From: Pseudomonadota bacterium
GTDB taxonomy: Bacteria > Pseudomonadota > Alphaproteobacteria > Acetobacterales > Acetobacteraceae
DNA length: 64,000 bases
NCBI GenBank assembly: GCA_019351895.1
Contig: JABBOH010000010.1
Coordinates: 1-64,000 of the forward strand
Direction: 5' to 3'
This document shows, in pieces, positions 45,920 to 54,599 of this stretch. How positions within the stretch are numbered: position 1 is the stretch's first letter; every line of letters begins with the position of its first letter. A model generated the notes under the pieces. The model had not been told where the DNA came from. It was given only the letters and a program-made list of their open reading frames with translations, and did no database searches. Both the position numbers and the translations under genes were made by a program.

Positions 45920-47305
45920 CTACAGATAGGTCAGCGCCATCTCCGGCGTCCCCTCGAGCGCATGCGCCATATACTCGAGCGCGCCGCGCACCACCGTCCG
46001 GTCGGCAGGCCCGCCGAGACAGACGCGCACGGCCTCGGGCGGCTTGCCGTCCGCGGTAAAGGCGTCGCTCGCGACCACGCCGATGCCGGTCGCACGCATG
46101 TGGCCGACGAACGACGAGCGGGTCCAAGGCTCGGGCAGCGGCATCCAGAGGTTGAAGCTCAGCGGATCGGCCGTATAGCTGCCGGCCGGCAGGATCTCCG
46201 CCGCCAGCCGCTGCCGCGCCGCCGTCTCCTCGCGGATGAAATGGAGAATGGCGTCGGCCGTCCCGTCCTCGATCCATCGGGTTGCGAGTGCGACCGTCAG
46301 CGGCGAGGCCATCACGGTCGCGGCTCGCACCGCCGCCGCGAAAGGCCAGCCCGCCCGCGCATCGGGCGCCACCACATAGGCGACGCGAAGACCGGCGCCG
46401 ATGCACTTGGCGAGGCCCGCGACATGCCAGGTTATATCGGGCGCTATCGCCGCGAAGGGCGCGGGCCCATGCGGCGGGATGAAGCCGTAGGCGTCATCCT
46501 CGACGATGGGCAGGCGCAGGCGCCGCGCCGCCTCGGCGAGGTCCGTCCGCCGGCCGACCGGGATCGTCAGCGTCGTCGGGTTCTGCAGCGTCGGGTTGAG
46601 GTAGAGCGCACGGGGCTTGAGGCGCCGGCAGGCCTCGGCCAGGCCATCGGGATGGATGCCCTCTCCGTCCATCGGCAGCCCGACGAGGGTGAGGCCAAGC
46701 TGCGCCGCGATCGAGCGGATGCCGGGGTAGGTGATGGCCTCCGACAAAATGGTGTCACCGGGCTTTGCCAAGGTGCCGATGATGCCGAGAAGTGCCGAAT
46801 GCGCGCCGGGTGCGACGAAAATCCGCTCCTGCACCGGGATGAGGCCGCGCCGCCCGAGCCAGATCGACGCCGAGTCCCTGTCGGGCTGGGCCCCGCCAAA
46901 ACCTTGATAGCGCAACAGAGGCACGAGGTCGCGCGCCACCTCGGCGAGTCCGGCTTGCATCCGCTCGACCAAGATGGGGTCGTTCGGCTCCGGCGGCAGG
47001 TTCATGGAGAGATCCGTGCCGTAGGCGGGAACGTCGCGAAGCGATCGCGCGGAGACCGGCGCCCCTGCAGAGACGAAGGTGCCCTGCCCCACCCGTGAAT
47101 GGACGAGACCACGCTTTTGCGCCTCCACATAGCCGCGCGCGACGGTCGTGAAGTCGATGCCGAGGTGCGAGGCGAGACGACGCTGCGGCGGCAGCCGGTC
47201 CCCGGCGGTGAGGCGCCCGCGTCCGATGTCGGCGGCCAACAGATCGGCGATCGCGAGATAGCGCGGCCGGTCGGAGAGCGAGAGGTCTGGAATCCAGTCG
47301 GTCAT
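45920..47305 (-). CDS. MocR-type regulator (GntR HTH fused to aminotransferase domain)
   Basis: 461 residues. The N-terminal GntR winged helix (about 12-80) contains RLTAGDRLPPQRRLASHLGIDFTTVARGYVEAQKRGLV. The rest is a fold-type I aminotransferase-like domain with YLNPTLQNPTTLTIP, EDDAYGF and the PLP-binding Lys in VAGLAKCIGAGLRVAY. MocR proteins use PLP-bound amino compounds as effectors. It is divergent from the Nit1C cluster across a 441-bp region, so it may regulate that cluster, or it may belong with the peptide operon to the left. Confidence 0.92.
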   Translation of the reverse strand: MTDWIPDLSLSDRPRYLAIADLLAADIGRGRLTAGDRLPPQRRLASHLGIDFTTVARGYVEAQKRGLVHSRVGQGTFVSAGAPVSARSLRDVPAYGTDLSMNLPPEPNDPILVERMQAGLAEVARDLVPLLRYQGFGGAQPDRDSASIWLGRRGLIPVQERIFVAPGAHSALLGIIGTLAKPGDTILSEAITYPGIRSIAAQLGLTLVGLPMDGEGIHPDGLAEACRRLKPRALYLNPTLQNPTTLTIPVGRRTDLAEAARRLRLPIVEDDAYGFIPPHGPAPFAAIAPDITWHVAGLAKCIGAGLRVAYVVAPDARAGWPFAAAVRAATVMASPLTVALATRWIEDGTADAILHFIREETAARQRLAAEILPAGSYTADPLSFNLWMPLPEPWTRSSFVGHMRATGIGVVASDAFTADGKPPEAVRVCLGGPADRTVVRGALEYMAHALEGTPEMALTYL

Positions 47306-47613
47306 TCGGCGCCATGAGAACTAGGTGCGAGGGAAGCAGGATAGCCACCCGGATTGACTGTATATTGTTGCGAGGGAACGCCGCCAAGAGGGCGCAAGGC
47401 GTGCGCAGCAGCCGCCCGCACGGAGACCCACATTGGCGAGGCTTTGTCACGACGCCGCGAGGTAAGCCCGCGCCTTCGACTTATTCTTGTGCGGAAGAGC
47501 GCCGGGCATCAAGCTAGCGCCCGAACAACCACGATTGATGCCCACAAAATCAGCATCAACTGACTAGAATATCGCAATTCGCTGATTTTTTGATCAAGCC
47601 CGGAGTCGGGGGC
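47306..47613. other. MocR-Nit1C intergenic region, MocR side
   Basis: This part must contain the MocR promoter. It becomes AT-rich from about 47530 to 47600 (CAAAATCAGCATCAACTGAC, GCTGATTTTTTGATCA). No gene is credible. The CAGCATCAACTG and GCTGATTTTTTG segments may hold binding sites but give no clean symmetry. Confidence 0.4.
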
Positions 47614-47651
47614 ATTGACCGCAATATTGACTGGAACATAACGCTGTCAAT
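47614..47651. promoter_or_regulatory. ATTGAC repeat array upstream of the sigma-54 promoter
   Basis: ATTGAC occurs at 47614-47619 and 47626-47631, 12 bp apart, and in inverse orientation (GTCAAT) at 47646-47651. The last copy ends about 25 bp before the -24 element. Helical-turn spacing and symmetry suggest an activator-binding enhancer. It does not match the NtrC consensus. Confidence 0.45.
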
Positions 47652-47673
47652 GGGCAATCAATGATGCGGTCTA

Positions 47674-47690
47674 TTGGCATGCGCCTTGCT
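47674..47690 (+). promoter_or_regulatory. sigma-54 (RpoN) -24/-12 promoter of the Nit1C cluster
   Basis: TTGGCATG-CGCC-TTGCT matches YTGGCACG-N4-TTGCW at all but one position, with the invariant GG and GC separated by exactly 10 bp. Transcription would start near 47701, about 46 bp before the first cluster gene, whose GAGAGGA ribosome site follows. Confidence 0.8.
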
Positions 47691-47746
47691 CTTTACCCAT
47701 GAGGCAGCCCGCAGGCCGCCCCCGCATTTTGTAGAGAGGAAAAGAC

Positions 47747-48229
47747 ATGCCCGCAGTGACCGCTCCCGCCCATCAAAAGGGCGACTACCTTGTCGATTAC
47801 GAAGAGAAGGTCTTCGAGGATGTGAAGGCCGAGCCTGGCGAAAAAGCGCTGGTCACTTTCCATACGGTCGCCTTCGAAGGCTCTATCGGCCTCGTCAACA
47901 TCCTGCAGGCGTTGCGTCTGCAGCGGAAAGGGTTCGAGACAGCGATTCTGCTCTACGGCCCGGGCGTCACGCTCGGCGTGCAGCGCGGATTTCCCAAGCT
48001 CGGCGACGAAGCCTTCCCCGGCGCGCAAAACTTCAGCAATCAGCTGACCAAGTTCATGGCTGAGGGCGGCAAGGTCTACTGCTGCCGGTTCGCGCTGCAG
48101 ATGCTCTATGGCCACGGCGAAGGCGCGCTGCTTCCCGGCATCCGGCCGATCAGCCCGCTCGACGTGCTCGACCTCATCCTCATCAACCGACGCGACAACG
48201 CTTTCATGCTGCACACCTGGACGCTCTGA
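47747..48229 (+). CDS. MSMEG_0572/Sll0783-family nitrogen-starvation response protein
   Basis: 160-residue protein, first gene of the Nit1C cluster. Family stretches include [47 protein letters not shown] and [16 protein letters not shown]; the fold is DsrE-like. The Synechocystis homologue Sll0783 is known to be needed for normal polyhydroxybutyrate accumulation under nitrogen starvation, but its biochemical role is unknown. ATG 47747 follows GAGAGGA. The next gene starts 30 bp downstream. Confidence 0.92.
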   Translation: MPAVTAPAHQKGDYLVDYEEKVFEDVKAEPGEKALVTFHTVAFEGSIGLVNILQALRLQRKGFETAILLYGPGVTLGVQRGFPKLGDEAFPGAQNFSNQLTKFMAEGGKVYCCRFALQMLYGHGEGALLPGIRPISPLDVLDLILINRRDNAFMLHTWTL

Positions 48230-48259
48230 CCGGAGCCTGGGCGGAGAGGGAGAACGGAC

Positions 48260-49261
48260 ATGGCCCCGCCACGCACGATCCGCGTCGCGTCCGTGCAATT
48301 GTCGCCGGATATCGAGATGCCGGCGAATACTATGACGAAGGTTCTCGGCGCCATCACCGAGGCCGCAGGCCGAGGTGCGCGGCTCATCGTGTTCCCGGAA
48401 ACCTTCGTGCCTTACTACCCGTACTTCTCCTTCGTGCATCCGCCTGTCCTGACCGGCGCCGATCACCTTCGCCTCTACGACCATGCGGTGGTCGTGCCGG
48501 GGCCGGTGACGGAGGCGGTGGCCGAAGCGGCGCGCCGCCACGCCATCGTTGTCGTGCTGGGCGTCAACGAGCGTGACCACGGCTCGCTCTACAACGCGCA
48601 GCTCGTCTTCGACGCCGATGGCAGTCTGCTCCTCAAGCGGCGCAAGATCACGCCGACCTTCCATGAGCGCATGATCTGGGGCCAGGGCGACGGCGCCGGT
48701 CTGCAGGTGGTCGAGAGTGCCGTCGGCCGCGTCGGCGCGCTCGCCTGCTGGGAGCACTACAACCCCCTCGCCCGCTACGCGCTGATGGCGCAGCACGAGG
48801 AAATCCACGCCGCGCAGTTCCCGGGGTCACTCGTGGGGCCGATCTTCGCCGACCAGATCGAGGTGACCATACGCCATCATGCGCTGGAAAGCGGCTGTTT
48901 TGTCGTCAACGCGACAGGCTGGCTGACGGACGCGCAGATCGCGGCGATCAGCCCTGACGAGAAGCTGCGCCGGGCGCTGACCGGCGGCTGCATGACCGCG
49001 ATCGTCGGGCCCGAGGGCAACCATCTCGTGCCGCCCCTCACCCAGGGCGAAGGCATGCTGGTCGCCGATCTCGACATGGGCCTCATCACGAAGCGCAAGC
49101 GAATGATGGATTCCGTCGGCCACTACGCACGGCCCGAACTGCTCAGCCTCGTGCTCGACAACCGGCCCGCCGCCGCCATGCGCGCCACGACCGCGCCCGT
49201 CCCCGTTGCAACATTTGGGAATTCCGATGATGACGCAGCCGTCGCCGTCGCTGCCGACTGA
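48260..49261 (+). CDS. Nit1-type nitrilase
   Basis: Carbon-nitrogen hydrolase that converts nitriles (possibly cyanide) to acid and ammonia; 333 residues. The catalytic triad is complete: Glu47 in FPETF, Lys129 in RRKITPTF and Cys163 in [24 protein letters not shown] and [28 protein letters not shown] are the usual C-terminal blocks. It is cytoplasmic, probably forming a spiral oligomer as the family does. ATG 48260 is preceded by GGAGAGGGAG. It overlaps the radical SAM gene by 35 bp. True substrate unknown; the cluster position marks it as the Nit1 subfamily. Confidence 0.95.
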   Translation: MAPPRTIRVASVQLSPDIEMPANTMTKVLGAITEAAGRGARLIVFPETFVPYYPYFSFVHPPVLTGADHLRLYDHAVVVPGPVTEAVAEAARRHAIVVVLGVNERDHGSLYNAQLVFDADGSLLLKRRKITPTFHERMIWGQGDGAGLQVVESAVGRVGALACWEHYNPLARYALMAQHEEIHAAQFPGSLVGPIFADQIEVTIRHHALESGCFVVNATGWLTDAQIAAISPDEKLRRALTGGCMTAIVGPEGNHLVPPLTQGEGMLVADLDMGLITKRKRMMDSVGHYARPELLSLVLDNRPAAAMRATTAPVPVATFGNSDDDAAVAVAAD

Positions 49262-50351
49262 GCAGCTCATCAACGAGCTGCAGACATTTGGCGCCCGCCT
49301 GGTCGATCCCGGTGCCGGCGCCGAAAGTCGTCGTGGCGGCGCGGGGCCCTCGGACCACAAGGCGCTGACGCTCGACGGCATGACAGTGATGGTGCCGGTG
49401 CATACGGCGCCGGCCCACGCCAGTCCGTATCTCGTCGAGGCGCCCGACAGCACCGGCCGTAGTCGCGTGCGGCGCGGGGACGCCGTATTGGGCGACGTGC
49501 AGTTTCCGCGCCGCCCGCGCTTCTATGACCTCGCCACCGCCGACGGCATTCCCTATTCGAAGCTCGCCGTTCTGCACGGCCGGGATGTGCTGGCGACGAC
49601 GGTGCTGCAGAGCTGCGTGCGCTACGTCAGCCGTACAAAAACCTGCCAGTTCTGTGCCATCGGCCAATCGCTCGCCGCCGGCCGCACGACGGAACGCAAG
49701 ACGCCCGCCCAGCTCGCCGAAGTTGCAAAGGCCGCGGTCGAACTTGATGGCGTGCGTCACATGGTCATGACGACCGGCACCCCCCCGGGCAAGGATCGCG
49801 GTGCGGCCATCCTCGCAGAAAGCGCCGCCGCCATCAAAGCCGCGGTCGACCTGCCCATCCAGGGCCAGTGCGAACCGCCCGATGAGGACGCATGGTTCGC
49901 CCGCATGCGCGACGCAGGCATCGATACGCTCGGCATGCACCTGGAGGCCGTCACGCCCGAGGTCCGCGCCCGTATCATGCCCGGCAAGGCGCAGGTGCCC
50001 CTGAGCCGCTACATGGCCGCCTTCGAAGCGGCCGTTGGCGCCTTCGGCCGCGGGCAGGTCTCGACCTATATCCTGGCCGGTCTCGGTGACACCGCCGATG
50101 CGATCCTCGCCATGAGCCGCGATCTGGTGGCGCTCGGCGTCTATCCCTTCGTCGTGCCCTTCGTGCCGATCTCGGGGACGCCCCTGGAGCACCATCCAGC
50201 GCCATCGCCGGAGTTCATGCATAGCGTTCTCGAGCCGCTCGCGGAGATGCTGGTCGCGGCTGGTCTCAGAGCGGATCAAGCCAAGGCCGGCTGCAGCAAA
50301 TGCGGCGCATGTTCGGCGTTGTCGGCCTACGAGCGGAGGCTGGTCGCGTGA
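49227..50351 (+). CDS. MSMEG_0568-family radical SAM protein
   Basis: Radical S-adenosylmethionine enzyme, 374 residues. The N-terminal cluster cysteines are Cys130, Cys140 and Cys143 in [18 protein letters not shown], a CX9CX2C spacing instead of the usual CX3CX2C. The core then shows [20 protein letters not shown] and [10 protein letters not shown]-terminal CSKCGAC (Cys356, Cys359, Cys362) may hold an auxiliary cluster. ATG 49227 has GGGA 8 bases upstream; the next ATG is in tandem at 49230. Its end overlaps the acetyltransferase start as GTGA. Reaction not established. Confidence 0.92.
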   Translation: MMTQPSPSLPTEQLINELQTFGARLVDPGAGAESRRGGAGPSDHKALTLDGMTVMVPVHTAPAHASPYLVEAPDSTGRSRVRRGDAVLGDVQFPRRPRFYDLATADGIPYSKLAVLHGRDVLATTVLQSCVRYVSRTKTCQFCAIGQSLAAGRTTERKTPAQLAEVAKAAVELDGVRHMVMTTGTPPGKDRGAAILAESAAAIKAAVDLPIQGQCEPPDEDAWFARMRDAGIDTLGMHLEAVTPEVRARIMPGKAQVPLSRYMAAFEAAVGAFGRGQVSTYILAGLGDTADAILAMSRDLVALGVYPFVVPFVPISGTPLEHHPAPSPEFMHSVLEPLAEMLVAAGLRADQAKAGCSKCGACSALSAYERRLVA

Positions 50352-50890
50352 TCTTCGAACCGTTCCCGCCCTTTCTCTCGCCCGAGTATCGCGTGAAGTT
50401 CGCAACGGAGACCTGGGAGCGGCGGGGCGCGAAAGCACTTCGACGCGCGGTCTTCTGCGCCGAGCAGGGCATCTTCCAGGGCGACGACCGCGATGCGACC
50501 GACGACGTGGCCATTCCCATCGTCGCCATATCCTCGCTCGGCATCGCGGCCGACGCCGTCGTCGGCACGGTTCGCATCCATGAGCCTGAGCCGGGCGTCT
50601 GGTGGGGCTCGCGGCTGGCCGTCGCCCACGACTACCGGCGCGTGGGCGCGCTCGGCGCAGCACTTATCAGGCTTGCCGTCGGCTCGGCGCATGCACGCGG
50701 AGCGCACGCGTTCCACGCCTACGTGCAGAGCCGGAACGCGCTGCTGTTTCAGCGCCTGCACTGGGAAACGCTGGAACAGATCGATGTGCACGGCCGGCCG
50801 CACCACTACATGCGCGCAAATCTCGACCACTATCCACCGATTGCTGATCCCGAGACGGGGTTCACGTCCTTCCTGAAGCGCGCGGCCTGA
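50348..50890 (+). CDS. MSMEG_0567-family GNAT N-acyltransferase
   Basis: 180-residue GNAT-fold protein. YRVKFATETWERRGAKALRRAVFCAEQGIF and VVGTVRIHEPEPGVWWGSRLAV lead into the acyl-CoA-binding loop YRRVGALGAALIRLAV, and YVQSRNALLFQRLHWETLEQ is near the C-terminus. GTG 50348 overlaps the previous stop (GTGA), and the stop shares its last base with the next ATG (TGATG). Donor and acceptor unknown; it belongs to the Nit1C set. Confidence 0.9.
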   Translation: MIFEPFPPFLSPEYRVKFATETWERRGAKALRRAVFCAEQGIFQGDDRDATDDVAIPIVAISSLGIAADAVVGTVRIHEPEPGVWWGSRLAVAHDYRRVGALGAALIRLAVGSAHARGAHAFHAYVQSRNALLFQRLHWETLEQIDVHGRPHHYMRANLDHYPPIADPETGFTSFLKRAA

Positions 50891-51867
50891 TGCTGGGAAC
50901 GGCCGCGATCGCGGACATCGCCGTCCGCCTGCGCGCCAGCCGCGCCTTCGCGGCGAAAGGTGATATTGCAACCGCCGCCGCGCGCCTCGGCCTCTCCGGC
51001 GCGTCCGCGGTCGCGGTGGGCGACGACTGCGCGGCGATCCCCGATGGCGACGGCTATCTGTTGCTGGCCATCGAGGGTTTCATCAGCGCCTTCGTCCAGC
51101 AGGATCCATGGTTCGCCGGCTGGTGCGGCGTCATGGTCAATATTTCCGACATCGCTGCCATGGGCGGACGACCGACAGCAGTCGTGGACGCGCTGTGGGC
51201 GGCGGGCGATGACGCCGACCCGATCCTGGCGGGATTGCGCGATGCCTCGGTAGCCTTCGGCGTGCCCATCGTCGGCGGACACACAAACCTGCGCGCGGAG
51301 ACGACGCAGCTTTCGGTCGCGATCCTTGGCCGCGCCACGCGGCTGCTCACCTCCTTCGACGCCCAGCCCTGCGACCGGCTGGTTTCGGCGATCGACCTCC
51401 GCGGCCGCTACCGCGAGCCATTCCCGAATTGGGAAGCGGCGACGGACGCGCCCGGACATCGGCTGCGCGGCGACATCGCGCTGCTGCCGGAAATCGCCGA
51501 AGCGGGACTTTCCCGCGCGGCAAAGGATATCAGCCAAGCGGGGCTCGTCGGCACCGCCATGATGCTCGCCGAATGTTCGGGCGTTGGACTGTCGATCGAC
51601 CTCGCCGCCGTCCCACGCCCGGCGGGTGTCGGGATGGAGCGCTGGCTGCAGACCTTCCCGAGCTTCGGCTACATCCTCGCCGTCAAACCCGCCGCTGTCG
51701 ATGCCGTCTGCGCCCGGTTCGCGGCACGCGGCATCGCCGCCGCCGACATAGGCGCGGTGAGTGCGGGTTCGTCGGTCGAGATCGTGGATGGAGCGGAACG
51801 CGCGCTGGTCTGGGACTTCGCGCGGGAGCCGCTCATCGGCTGCGGAACGGCACGCATCCTGGCATGA
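50890..51867 (+). CDS. Sll0787-family AIR synthase-related protein
   Basis: 325-residue member of the PurM/SelD/HypE/ThiL ATP-binding superfamily. The N-terminal half has AVGDDCAAIPDG and VMVNISDIAAMGGRPTAVVDALW; the C-terminal half has PIVGGHTNL and the Gly-rich AAKDISQAGLVGTAMMLAE. The superfamily activates a carbonyl, carboxylate or selenide with ATP, so it may phosphorylate a cluster intermediate. ATG 50890 shares a base with the preceding stop; its own stop overlaps the next start as ATGA. Confidence 0.9.
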   Translation: MLGTAAIADIAVRLRASRAFAAKGDIATAAARLGLSGASAVAVGDDCAAIPDGDGYLLLAIEGFISAFVQQDPWFAGWCGVMVNISDIAAMGGRPTAVVDALWAAGDDADPILAGLRDASVAFGVPIVGGHTNLRAETTQLSVAILGRATRLLTSFDAQPCDRLVSAIDLRGRYREPFPNWEAATDAPGHRLRGDIALLPEIAEAGLSRAAKDISQAGLVGTAMMLAECSGVGLSIDLAAVPRPAGVGMERWLQTFPSFGYILAVKPAAVDAVCARFAARGIAAADIGAVSAGSSVEIVDGAERALVWDFAREPLIGCGTARILA

Positions 51868-53027
51868 GCAGGCATCCCTCGCTGCGCATCGCGATTCTCG
51901 CGCATTCCACAAATCCTCGCGGCGGCGTCGTTCATGCGCTGGAGGTGGGCGATGCGCTGGCAAGGCTCGGTCATCATGCCGTGGTCCACGCGCCCGATGC
52001 CGCGGGCCGGGGTTTCTTCCGCGAGACGGTGTGCGAGACGATGGCGGTGCCCGCCATGCCCGCAGACCATGACACGCGGCGCATGGTGGAGACGCGCATC
52101 GCCGACTATCTGCGTCACTTCGCGCGTCCCGGCACCACCGGCTTCGACGTCTGGCACGCTCAGGATGGCATCTCGGCCAACGCGCTCGCCACGTTGAAGG
52201 CCGCCGGGCGCATCCCGAGCTTCGCGCGCACCGTGCATCACGTGGATCATTTCCAGGATCAGATGCTTGCGGCGCTGCAGGACAGGGCGATCGACGCCGC
52301 CGACCGGCTCATGGTGGTGAGCCGGCTGTGGCGCGATTGGCTGGCGGCGGAACATGGCCGGGACGCCGCCATCGTCGGCAACGGGGTCGATCTGCATCGC
52401 TTTTCGCCGAGGCCCGACGCCACCGATGCGATCCTGCGTGACCGGCTCTCGCTCGGCGGCGATCCAGTCTTCCTCGCCATCGGCGGCGTCGAGGAGCGCA
52501 AGAACACCATCCGCATCCTGCAGGCATTCGCACGCATCCGTCCACATGCCCCGCAAACGCGCCTCGTCATCGCCGGCGGCGCATCCCTGCTCGACCACGG
52601 CGCCTACCAGGCGGCCTTCGCGGAAGCGCTGGCTGCCAGCGGACTGCCGGAGGATGCGGTCACCGTCACCGGCCCCATGCCGCAAAGCCTGATGCCTGCC
52701 CTCTATCGCGCGGCAACGCTGCTGGTCTTCCCATCGCTCCGCGAGGGTTTCGGCCTCGTCGTGCTCGAAGCCATGGCGAGCGGCACACTCGTCGCCACGG
52801 CGCAGACCGAACCCTTCGTCAGCTACCTCGAGCCGGAGGACGTGTTCTGGTGCGATCCGCACGACGCGGGGTCAATCGCGGCGGCCATGCGCGCTGGCGC
52901 GGAGCCGGACGCGCGGCGCATCGTCCGGGCGCGGGGCTTCGCGCGGGCTGCCGGCCATGACTGGGCGCAAGTCGCGGCACGGCATGTCGATGCGTATTCA
53001 ACAATGCTGGAGGCAGCGCATGCCTGA
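51864..53027 (+). CDS. MSMEG_0565-family glycosyltransferase
   Basis: GT4-type (GT-B fold) glycosyltransferase of 387 residues. The N-terminus LRIAILAHSTNPRGGVVHALEVGDAL binds acceptor; the donor site is in IGGVEERKNT and the EX7E motif region LREGFGLVVLEAMASG. The start ATG 51864 overlaps the previous stop by 4 bp. The presence of a glycosyltransferase argues that the Nit1C pathway makes a product rather than only degrading a nitrile. Sugar donor unknown. Confidence 0.9.
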   Translation: MSRHPSLRIAILAHSTNPRGGVVHALEVGDALARLGHHAVVHAPDAAGRGFFRETVCETMAVPAMPADHDTRRMVETRIADYLRHFARPGTTGFDVWHAQDGISANALATLKAAGRIPSFARTVHHVDHFQDQMLAALQDRAIDAADRLMVVSRLWRDWLAAEHGRDAAIVGNGVDLHRFSPRPDATDAILRDRLSLGGDPVFLAIGGVEERKNTIRILQAFARIRPHAPQTRLVIAGGASLLDHGAYQAAFAEALAASGLPEDAVTVTGPMPQSLMPALYRAATLLVFPSLREGFGLVVLEAMASGTLVATAQTEPFVSYLEPEDVFWCDPHDAGSIAAAMRAGAEPDARRIVRARGFARAAGHDWAQVAARHVDAYSTMLEAAHA

Positions 53028-53307
53028 GATAACCTTCGACATCCGCTGGCCGGATGATACATCCGAATCCTGCTATTCACCGTCGCTCGTGGTGCGCGAG
53101 CATCTCGCGGTTGGCGCATGTTATCCGCTGCCCGAGTTCCTCGCCCGCTGCCGTACCGCGCTTACAATCGCGAGTGACCGCGTGCAAGCGAAATACGGCT
53201 TTCCCTGCGCCCGGGCGCAGTCCCAGCTACAGCGCATCGAGGCGCGCGCAACGGGCTTCGCCGATACGCCGGATCCTGTCGTCCAAGTCATCGCTTTCAG
53301 GGATTGA
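53020..53307 (+). CDS. MSMEG_0570-family nitrogen-starvation response protein
   Basis: 95-residue protein starting MPEITFDIRWPDDTSESCYSPSLVV, with RVQAKYGFPCARAQSQLQRIE in the second half; both blocks are typical of the family. ATG 53020 lies 8 bp inside the end of the glycosyltransferase gene with GGAGG before it. The biochemical role is unknown; the family is found in Nit1C clusters. Its stop overlaps the next possible start as TTGA. Confidence 0.88.
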   Translation: MPEITFDIRWPDDTSESCYSPSLVVREHLAVGACYPLPEFLARCRTALTIASDRVQAKYGFPCARAQSQLQRIEARATGFADTPDPVVQVIAFRD

Positions 53308-54599
53308 AGCACGTGTCTGCATCGTCCATCGTTCCGCATCATTCCGTGGTCATTGTCGGGGGCGGCCAAGCCGGGCTCTCGATGAGCTATTTCCTCAAGG
53401 GCCAAGGCATCGACCATGTGATCTTCGAGAAGAACCGCATCGGCCATGCGTGGCGCACGCAACGCTGGGACAGCTTCTGCCTCGTCACTCCGAACTGGCA
53501 GTGCAAGCTGCCGGGCTACCCCTACCCGGGCAACGACCCGCACGGCTTCATGGTGAAGGATGAGATCGTACGCTACGTCGAGCGTTATGCCGAGATCATC
53601 GGCGCGCCGGTGCGCGAGGGCGTAGCTGTGACCCGCGTCCTCCGTACGCCGTCGGGGCGTTTCGCCGTCGCCACGTCCGAAGGTGACGTGACCGCCGATG
53701 CCGTGGTGCTCGCCGTCAGCGGCTACCATGTGCCGCAGGTTCCGCGCATCGCCGAACGCATCGCGCCTGCGATCCACCAGATCCACTCATCTGCCTACCG
53801 CAACCCGGATCAACTGCCCGAAGGCGCGGTGCTGGTCGTGGGCACCGGTCAATCGGGCTGCCAGATCGCGGAGGATCTGCATCTCGCCGGCCGCGGCGTG
53901 CATCTTGTCGTCGGTAGCGCGCCCCGCTGCCCTCGCGTATACCGTGGCCGGGATGCCGTCGACTGGCTCTCCGATCTCGGCCAGTACGATCTGCCGGTGG
54001 AGAAGCATCCGGCCGGAGACGCGGTCCGCCGCAAGGCGAACCACTACCTCACCGGCCGCGACGGCGGGCGCGATATCGACCTGCGCCGCTTCGCGCAGGA
54101 AGGTATGGCGCTCTATGGCCGCCTCCTCGACGTTGAAAAGGGCGTGCTGCACTTCGGCGACGACCTCTCCCGCAACCTCGATGCCGCGGATGGCGTGTAT
54201 AATGGCATCTGCGGGCTGATCGACCGGCACATCGCGGAGCAGCGGATCGCGGCCCCTGCTGGCGAGCACTACCGCCCGGTGTGGGAGCCCGGCGTCCCGC
54301 CCTCGAAGCTCGATCCTATCGCCGAGGGGATCACCGCCATCGTCTGGTCCACCGGCTTCCGGCCCGACTGGTCCTGGGTCGAACTCCCCATCTTCAATGG
54401 CGCAGGCTATCCGCTGCACCAACGCGGCGTCACCGCGATGCCGGGCATGTATGTCCTTGGCCTGCCCTGGCTGCACACATGGGGCTCCGGCCGGTTCGTG
54501 GGTGTCGGGCGCGATGCCGGCTTCCTGGCCGAGCGGATCGCCAGCCATCTTGCTGTCGCCGCACAAGGACCGGCCCACGCGCTGCAGGCAGCCTGCTGA
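53304..54599 (+). CDS. MSMEG_0569-family FAD-dependent oxidoreductase
   Basis: 431-residue flavoprotein monooxygenase-like enzyme. The FAD motif is VVIVGGGQAGLSMSYFLKGQG; EKNRIGHAWRTQRWDSFCLVTPNWQCKLPGYPY follows, typical of the family. The NAD(P) motif is VLVVGTGQSGCQIAEDL. The C-terminal half ends VLGLPWLHTWGSGRFVGVGRDAGFLAE. TTG 53304 overlaps the previous stop; GTG 53313 is an alternative start. It probably oxygenates or dehydrogenates a nitrogen-containing intermediate of the Nit1C pathway. Confidence 0.9.
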   Translation: MKHVSASSIVPHHSVVIVGGGQAGLSMSYFLKGQGIDHVIFEKNRIGHAWRTQRWDSFCLVTPNWQCKLPGYPYPGNDPHGFMVKDEIVRYVERYAEIIGAPVREGVAVTRVLRTPSGRFAVATSEGDVTADAVVLAVSGYHVPQVPRIAERIAPAIHQIHSSAYRNPDQLPEGAVLVVGTGQSGCQIAEDLHLAGRGVHLVVGSAPRCPRVYRGRDAVDWLSDLGQYDLPVEKHPAGDAVRRKANHYLTGRDGGRDIDLRRFAQEGMALYGRLLDVEKGVLHFGDDLSRNLDAADGVYNGICGLIDRHIAEQRIAAPAGEHYRPVWEPGVPPSKLDPIAEGITAIVWSTGFRPDWSWVELPIFNGAGYPLHQRGVTAMPGMYVLGLPWLHTWGSGRFVGVGRDAGFLAERIASHLAVAAQGPAHALQAAC

